Of a stretch of DNA of 64,000 nucleotides, positions 57,315-64,000 are shown piece after piece. Location: NCBI RefSeq assembly GCF_029873635.1, contig NC_080420.1:54303457-54367456 (forward strand), in the 5' to 3' direction. The notes beneath the pieces were generated by a model, which saw only the letters and a list, made by a program, of their open reading frames with translations, ran no database searches and had not been told where the DNA came from. A program made the translations under genes and the position numbers. Every line of letters begins with the position of its first letter. Position 1 is the stretch's first letter. Origin of the DNA: Malania oleifera. Lineage: Eukaryota > Streptophyta > Magnoliopsida > Santalales > Ximeniaceae.

Positions 57315-57728
57315 CCAAATAACATTCTAACCATGCGGTGCCGGTGGCAAACTCATCACAAAGTCCATAGATACATGATCCCACTTCCACTCTGGGATGT
57401 AAAGTGGCAGCAACTAGCCCACCGGCCTCTAGTGTTCAGCTTTCACCTGTTGGCACGTTAGACACTGCTATACAAACTTGGAAATTTCCCTCTTCATGCC
57501 ACTTCACCTGTAAAACTCTTGCAAATCCCTATACATTTTAGTACTACTAGGATAAACCGTATATAAGGACCTGTGAGCCTCCTCTAAAATTGTCCTCCTA
57601 ATATTAGCATCTGCAGGCACATATAAACTAGTGCGGAACTGCAGAGCTCCATTATCTGAGATACTGAACTCTTCCCCCTATCCATCCTACACCTTCTCTA
57701 TTAACTCCACCAACTTCGCGTCATTCTT

Positions 57729-58145
57729 CTAGGCTGTCTTAATCCTTTCTTGTAGAGTAGGCTGCACTACCAAGATGACAATAAATGTCTGAGGATCACT
57801 CTCTACCAACTCTATACTCGGTCTCTCCAGATCCATCTGGATTACATGCTGAACCACCATAGCTGCCAATGCTAGTCCCACTAATTTCCTACTCAAAGCA
57901 TCAGCTACCACGTTTGCTCTCCTTGGGCGATAACTAATGGTGCATTCATAATCTTTAATAAGTTCCAACCACCTTCTCTGTCTCATGTTCAGATCCTTTT
58001 GAGTGAAAAAGTATTTCAAACTTTTAAAATTTGAGAATATCTCACATCTCTCACCGAACAAGTAATGCCTCCAAATCTTTAATGCATGCACCACTGTAGC
58101 CAATTCTAGAATGTGGGTAGGGTAGTTCTTTTCATACTCTTTCAA
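57729..58145 (-). pseudogene. E2 RNaseH
   Basis: 138 codons with [60 protein letters not shown] and [11 protein letters not shown]. The family has TDHKSLKY, so the catalytic Asp at that position is Asn. It continues from RT at 58149 after one stop. Confidence 0.88.
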
Positions 58146-58148
58146 CTA

Positions 58149-59260
58149 TCAGAAGGCATAAGCTACAACCCTACCATGCTGCATCAATATACAGTTCAGC
58201 CCTTTCAAAGGCGCGTCACTGTAAATTACATAACTATCACCCCCTGACGGAATGATCAACACTGGTGTAGTGACAAGCCTCTCTTTCAGTTCCTGAAAAC
58301 TCTGTTCACAGCTGTCATCCCATTCAAACTTAACATTCTTCCCAGTCATACGTGTCAGAGGCCCTGACAATGTTGAGAATCCCTTAACAAATCGACGGTA
58401 ATGACCTGCTAGCCCCAAGAAACTCTTTATTTCCTGAACGTTCTTCGGCCTTTCACAATTCAACACTATTTCAATCTTGCTGGGATCCACTGAAATATCA
58501 TCCCCTGAAATAACATGCCCCAGGAATGCCACTTTCTCCAACCAAAACTCACATTTATTGAACTTGGTGTACAATCTCATTTCTTAGAGCATCTAAAGTA
58601 CTAGCTGTAAGTGTGCCTCATGCTCCTTAAAACTCCTCAAATAGACCAGTATATCATCAATGAAAGCCATAAAAAACTAGTCTAAATACTGATGAAATAT
58701 TATATTCATCAAGTCCATGAATACTGCAGGAGCATTCTTCAAACCAAAAGACATAACAAGGAATTTATAATGCCTATACCTAGTCCTGAAGGCTATTTTC
58801 GAGACATCTTCTGCTTTTACTTTCACTTGATGGTAACCTGATTTGAGGTCAATCTTGGAATAGACTCGTGTACCCTAAAGCTGGTCAAATAAATAGTCTA
58901 CACGGGGTAGAGGATACCTGTTCTTTGTTGTCACCTTATTAATTTCCCTATAATCTATACACATCTTCATAGACCCGTCATTTTTCTTTACAAATAACAC
59001 TTGAGCTCCACACGGTGGTACACTGGGCTGAATAAACCTTTATTCAACAAGTCTTGCAATTGATCCTTTAGCTCTCCCAACTCTGCTGGAGCCATTCTGT
59101 AAGGAACTTTAGAGATCGGTGTCATCCCAAGAAGTAGATCAATAGGGAAATCTACCTCGTGATCAGGAGGCAAACCAGGTAGTTTGTCTGGAAAACCATG
59201 TGAGAATTCCTTTACCACTGGCGTATTAACAAGATTCAAGTGAAGCACTCTAGGCTGTCT
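58149..59260 (-). pseudogene. E2 reverse transcriptase (gypsy type), disrupted
   Basis: The N-terminal segment 58988-59248 has HEVDFPIDLLLGMTPISKVP and YRMAPAELGELKDQL. The middle (58590-58980), with stops, reads [31 protein letters not shown] and MAFIDDILVYLRS (FIDD active site). 58149-58580 has [19 protein letters not shown], then [19 protein letters not shown], the connection region. All motifs are recognisable but spread over frames with several stops. Confidence 0.88.
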
Positions 59261-59269
59261 TAATTAGAT

Positions 59270-59480
59270 CGGCAGGTAGCACTCTCCCCTGAATTTCTAC
59301 GGGATAACATCTGAGCACCTTACGACACTTTACCACTAGACCAGCAAGTGAAGCTACTGAAATTTCTACATCTAATAACTAGGTTTTGCCTCCAAAAAAT
59401 TTAATGAAATTCGTAGACACAAAAGAATGAGTGGCACCCGAATCAAATAAAACAATAGCAGGGCATGAAAAAATAGTAAG
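59270..59480 (-). pseudogene. E2 aspartic protease
   Basis: The minus strand near 59400-59465 reads PAIVLFDSGATHSFVSTNFI, with the D-S-G active site and flanking residues intact. It lies between gag and RT as expected. Frame continuity on either side is broken. Confidence 0.8.
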
Positions 59481-59499
59481 GGTACCAGTCACGACGTCT

Positions 59500-60574
59500 A
59501 CAACTGTCTCAGTGTCTCCTAGCATCAAAGCATAAACCTTCCTTGAGATTGCATTTCTCTACTAACCTCCACGAGGCACTTGGTAACCTCCCCTGAACTG
59601 CCTGGGAGCAGAAGTAATAGCAATAGGTGTAGGACAATCTCGTGTCAGATGCCCCGATCCTCCATAATGGTAACATACACCTCTCCCGGCTCAGCACTCC
59701 CCCTAATGCCTCTTCCCACATATCTGACATATTGGGCAGGTCTGAGCACCCTGAACCTCACAACCCCTAGTCTCCTGCCTCTGACCTCTGCCGTAGTTTC
59801 CTCTCCTCCACTGACCACGACCAAAGTCCTGCTGAAAGCCTGAAGGTGCGGACCTCTTCTTCTATCCTTGTGTCCTCTACACCCAACAGCAACGAACTTA
59901 GCCAAAGCTGCTCTATCAACTAATTTAGCAAAATCCTGTATTTTTAACACCATAACTTGCCCGTAAATCTCACGCCTTAAACCCCTTTCAAACTATCTTG
60001 CTTTCTTTGCTTCATCGGGGATGATTAACGGGGCAAAGCGAGATAGCTCGATAAACCTCGTCATGTACTATTGGACCATCAGCTGTCCCTGCTTCAAATT
60101 CAGAAACTCTTCCACTTTAGCTTCCCTAACAGTAGCTGGGAAATTTTTGTCAAAGAATAATTCTTTAAATCAATCCCATGTCATAACTATCATCGTCGTC
60201 CTCTGCTGCTCCAGAAGTTTTACCATAGTCCACCACCTCTCGGCCTCCCCTGTCAATTCATAGGTGGCGAAGAGGACCCTCTGCTCCTCCGTGTGTAATA
60301 CTACCAAAACCTTCTCGATTTGCTACATTCAATTCTCAGCAGCTACAGGATCAACTCCTCCTGAAAATGTTGGAGGCTTCATCTTGGTAAATTTCTCTAT
60401 CGTGTACCCATGGCCTGCAGATGAGCCACCCTGCTCTCTGGAGCTCCTAGCAATCTCAGCCATAACTTGCTGAGCCACACTGCGTAATATAGCATTAGAA
60501 TCAGCCCTGCCTACACTCGAGAGCTCTACACCGTCACTATCGCTCACATGGGCGCTACCTCCTCCAGGGTCCAT
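59500..60574 (-). pseudogene. E2 gag
   Basis: The start MDPGGGSAHVSDSDGVELSS is at 60574. IEKFTKMKPPTFSGGVDP (60380-60340) is the usual Tekay Gag entry. A long middle part has stops and frameshifts. A basic stretch and a zinc knuckle region (about 59630-59700) read CYHYGGSGHLTRDC, with the second Cys changed to Tyr. A longer open frame at 59645-59953 is in a shifted frame and not the real one. Confidence 0.82.
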
Positions 60575-60867
60575 CCTGAAAAGAAAATAAACATGACTTA
60601 GGGACCCTATCCTTATAACTTACGCATCTACCAAAATCTCCTATCTTTGACATCCTTATCTTATTTCAAGATTTAGTCCCACACTATAGAAAAACAACCT
60701 GACAATAGTTTACTATGGCTTTCCTAAAACCATCACACCATAAAACACATAGAAACCACCATGAAAGTCCTACCTGTGAACTACAAAACAAAACTTCAAA
60801 TCTTCTTCCTAAAGTCTAGTATTGTTTCTGCTGTACTCTAAAGTCTACAGAACCTAACAACCTAAGC

Positions 60868-60880
60868 TCTGATACCAAAC
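60868..60880 (-). other. E2 primer binding site (initiator tRNA-Met type)
   Basis: The minus strand reads TGGTATCAGAGCTTAGG two bases inside the 5' LTR, the tRNA-Met site common in Tekay elements. Confidence 0.88.
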
Positions 60881-63052
60881 TGTAACGAGCTGCCTAATTT
60901 ACCATATTTTTTTTCATAATAACATTTAATATAATAAGTCTGATATCCTATTCAACTAAATAACATAATCAACCTGGAACCATGGGTACCAGGGATATAC
61001 CAGAAGTGCAACTTTGATACCTAAGCAGCACGAAAGGTAATCATATGCATATCATCCAACCAATCACAATACCAGAGTTTTACTAAAACTAATATATACA
61101 TACAATCATCAACCAAAAGGACCAAAAATAGCCCAGGGTCACTTCCCAAAAAAAAAAAAATCCAACACTGGTTCTAACACTCACCCTTCTGATAGGGTAG
61201 CTCAGTCAGATTCTACTGTCGCGGAGCTCTATCTGCTCCTCTGCCTGGATTCTCTGAAATGTTTATATATAGTTGGGGTGAGACACCTCTTAGTAAGGGA
61301 AATAAACTAATATCAGTGTGTGAAAATATGAGTGTTTTCATGTTATACATAATATCAGTACATACATCATATCTGGTAAAAATTGTTGATATCATACCAA
61401 AATAAAACATGATTCCTCATAACATAACATAATGTACTAAATTACTAACATAAAAATCATCTTATATAACTATACAATACTCAAATACACCTAGGATGGA
61501 TAGCTAGTTGATGTCATGTCTTACCCCCACATGACTAAGTTGTGCAGCTCGAAGGTGGGACCTAGCAATCGAAGGCCGACAATGCTCGATCAAACATAAG
61601 TCTATAAGTACGATGGACCTGCCCCTACCTGGTCCCGAGATTTCCAGGGGGACTACTCCACTCTACACTGATGCCATATTGACTGCCATCTCCCACACTA
61701 CTGGTCATGTGGTAGCACTATCATAATTCTAAACATATAGCTATGGTATCGCACCGTTGAAACTATACTAAACCATGCCATCTGGGTTCTGATATCATAT
61801 AATAAGTTCCATATACTGAACATAACTGTTTTATATTTCATAATAATAACTGTCATGTACATATTTCATAAATTCTATTTTATCATACGTGATTATGGCA
61901 TCTGCGCCAACATGAATCTCGGCATCTGCATCGGCATAACATAAATTGAATCACGACTTCTACTGCGGCATAGTATAACATGAATCACAGCATCTACGCT
62001 GGCATAACATAACATGTATCACGGCATCTACGCCGACATATCATAACATATTGAACATAATTTTTCTGTGCTATTTAAATATGAAAAATCATGATTCATG
62101 TACTATTTTATAATTCCCATGAAAACTATCATATCATGCTTGATCTGGAAAAAACATTCTATTCTGATATACACATTATATGGAAATTAAACTCATGCCA
62201 CATAGAAATAGGGTAACCTCCTGAATGTAAAATCTGTTCCAAAATTATATTTTCTGATTAAACACGTTTAAATCATATTCCAGTTCATAACTATATTTTT
62301 CAAACATAATTATATAATAAAGATACTTTCCTGAAATTTAATGTTGTAAAATAATAAATAATTTCATGGAAGATTCTGACTTAGTTTAACCCCTTACCTA
62401 GTTTACCGAGAAGCCCACAAAACCCCACAATTCCTACACTTGCAGTGTTCCCAGCACAACACCCTAAAATTAACATTTTTCCCAATAAAACTTCAGTATC
62501 TGCTTTTCCAACATATTCTCCTTAGAACATAAACTCCAAATACTCAATAAAATTGAAATTAACTAATTTATCCAAATTTTAGGATGGTTCCCAAGTTAGC
62601 TTGACCTACAAATCACTCCATCATATGTGAAGAGAATCTTCCTAGGAGTGACGTGGCTGCTTTGGATCGTCAATCCGGCATAGAACGGGTATGGAATCGA
62701 GGAGAGAAGGTGAGGAGTGCAAAAATCTATGCAAAATTTCTCACCAAAAACCCAGGTTTGATCTATTTATACCCCTGGCTTCATTGACGAGACACATCAC
62801 TTTGTTGACGAGGTCAAGAAGGGAGTTCGTCAACGAACACATAACTTTCGTCGATGAATTTCAAGCCCTAAAATAGCCCTCTCGGTAATTCCTCGTCGAC
62901 GAGACACATGTCTCTGTCGATGATCCCAATAAGCCACTTCGTCAACAAACACTTAGCGTTCGTTGACGGGGACCTATTGTGACCCCCTTTTAAAAATTTT
63001 CGTTTTCTCTCTCCTTTATTATTTAATTGCTATAATTCTTCGGGTCTCTACA
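60881..63052 (-). mobile_element. E2 5' LTR
   Basis: Very similar to 53875-56043 throughout. Tandem units are at 61905-62050, TATA at 62763-62772 and TTCGTCGACGA motifs at 62788-62970. Small open frames within it mirror those of the other LTR and are not genes. Confidence 0.9.
62763..62970 (-). promoter_or_regulatory. E2 5' LTR promoter: TTCGTCGACGA motifs plus TATA
   Basis: TTTGTTGACGAGG, TTCGTCAACGAAC, TTCGTCGATGAATT and CTCGTCGACGAGAC lie just upstream (minus strand) of GGGTATAAATAGATC. This copy would drive the element. Confidence 0.55.
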
Positions 63053-63418
63053 CGACCGAAATTATAGCCTTCATCCCATATACCAAAGAGAAAGGGGTAG
63101 CTCCCGTAGAAGTTTGAACATTGGTTTTGTAAGCCAACAAGGCAAATGGTAGTTTATCAAGCCAATCTCTGTAAGTTTCTGTCATCTTTCTACGATACTC
63201 TTGATGTTTTTATTGGCTGCTTCCACAACTTCATTCATCTGAGGTCTATAAAGGGTTGATTGATGATGTCTGATCTCGAACTGATTGCACAGCTTCGTCA
63301 TTGCTTTGTTATTCAAGTTCTTGGCATTATTGGAGATTATTCTCTCTGGAATCTCTTACCTACAGATTATATCTCTTTGTATGAAGCGACTGATCACATT
63401 CTGGGTGACACTGGAGTA
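63053..63418 (-). pseudogene. Tat-type integrase core fragment
   Basis: Minus strand: SVTQNVISRFIQRDIICR, EIPERIISNNAKNLNNKAMT, KLCNQFEIRHHQSTLYRPQM, NEVVEAANKNIKSIVERWQK and FALLAYKTNVQTSTGATPFS. In the family the second block has DNG where this has NNA, so a catalytic Asp is lost. The Glu in VEAANKN is kept. It continues into 53869-53490. It is cut upstream by F. Confidence 0.82.
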
Positions 63419-63484
63419 TGAAAAATGAGAATGACGATAAATAAACATTCATAAATATGCAGAAATTAAAGTGCGGAATTTAAA

Positions 63485-63522
<38 letters not shown>

Positions 63523-64000
63523 AGAGAAAGAGAAAGAGAGAGAGAGAGAAAGAAAGACATACACACAAGATTTGTTATTGAGGTTCGGCCAATCCTTCCT
63601 GCGTCCCCGCCTCAATCCAAACCAGTTTAGAAGATTCGACTACCTTTGCTTACTTACTGGATAGAGTAACACCGTTACAACCTCTCCTTAAGGGGCGAGG
63701 TAAACCCGAACTCAAATTTCAGGGCTGAGCCACAATCAATAACTACACCTTACAAGATGATGCTCCTAGTTCTCCTAACCAGGTCTGAACCAATCCCATG
63801 CATGTTAAAGGCCAGTGCAATCCTCTTCCAACCACACACCGGGAATACAACAATAATAATAATAAAAGTTTGCGTACAAATAAGTGCTTCTCAAACTAAG
63901 CAAATATGCACTTAATGGAGAACTAAAATGCACTCTTATATGATATTAAAATGAACGTGGTGGCTTCTAATCGTCGAACTGGGGAGTAAAGGAGTGAGAA
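63419..64000 (-). mobile_element. F: partial D-like LTR at the right window edge
   Basis: From about 63419 the Tat frame ends and D-like LTR sequence begins, in minus orientation. It shares the block GAGGTTCGGCCAA...GCGTCCCCGCC with A and D5 LTRs and a downstream AACCAGGTCTGAACCAATC stretch with D5 (38199). The exact edge (possible TG at 63419) and the target duplication cannot be confirmed. The rest is outside the window. Confidence 0.6.
63488..63556. repeat. (GA)n microsatellite
   Basis: A run of GA dinucleotides with GAAA interruptions inside LTR F. Confidence 0.9.

Larger units (their letters stand above)
53875..63052 (-). mobile_element. E2: full-length Tekay-type chromovirus (Ty3/gypsy)
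   Basis: Two similar LTRs (53875-56043 and 60881-63052, 2169 and 2172 bp) flank a 4.8-kb interior reading gag, protease, RT, RNaseH, integrase with a chromodomain-like tail on the minus strand. Flanks CAACC (53870-53874) and CGACC (63053-63057) are a target duplication differing at one CpG position. The primer site is tRNA-Met type. LTR differences look mostly like transitions. The host is the Tat integrase frame. All coding regions carry stops or frameshifts. Confidence 0.92.

Overview
This window is nuclear DNA from a seed plant, almost certainly an angiosperm. It is AT-rich heterochromatin built from nested retrotransposons, and I found no host protein gene, tRNA, rRNA or CRISPR array. The plant assignment rests on the element lineages: SIRE/Maximus-like Ty1/copia, Tekay chromovirus, Athila and Tat Ty3/gypsy, and a plant RTE-type LINE. 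It is also supported by a 0.4 kb piece of plastid trnK-intron/matK DNA inside one LTR. I cannot name the species.

Layout, outermost host first. (1) An Athila-like element (here H, + strand, 30931-47760) carries a decayed gag-protease, lacks RT/RNaseH/integrase, and has an env-like 'plant transposon protein' region. (2) Its 5' LTR is broken by a gag-only SIRE-like element C (+ strand, about 1370-30930). (3) C is interrupted by partial LTR D1 (1-1369) and by a tandem SIRE-like array on the minus strand (4681-28531). The array is LTR1, body A, shared LTR2, body B, LTR3, enclosed by one 5-bp target duplication, ATGAT. (4) Body A holds solo LTR D2 and body B holds solo LTRs D3 and D4. LTR3 holds the plastid fragment. 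(5) The 3' part of H is broken by a solo Tekay LTR E1 (37589-45335), which contains solo LTR D5 (37755-43425), which contains an RTE LINE (38848-42173) with a 13-bp duplication. (6) From 47760 to 52075 there is a patchwork of Athila-type pieces, including an intact 317-codon gag. (7) From 52080 to about 63418 lie remains of a Tat integrase, split by a full Tekay element E2 (53875-63052). The window ends in another LTR, F.

Nothing here looks fully competent. Body A has a protease motif change, a deletion in integrase, lost reading frames and an altered first RT aspartate. Body B has good RT motifs but broken frames. The LINE has a single in-frame stop between two long open frames. All the machinery is retrotransposition machinery (Gag particle, protease, RT/RNaseH, integrase, or LINE endonuclease plus RT), so the 'pathway' is nested insertion, recombination to solo or tandem LTRs, and decay with many C-to-T changes at CpG.

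The most unusual signal runs across families. Nearly every LTR here, copia and gypsy alike, has an array of short GC-rich imperfect palindromes (types TTCGGTCGACCGAA, TTCAGACGACTGAA, TTCGTCGACGAA) just upstream of its TATA box. Other points of note are the tandem array with one target duplication, the plastid insertion, at least four D-family solo LTRs without an internal region, a run of primer-site-like TGGTATCA repeats in element C, and shared structural blocks at LTR ends.
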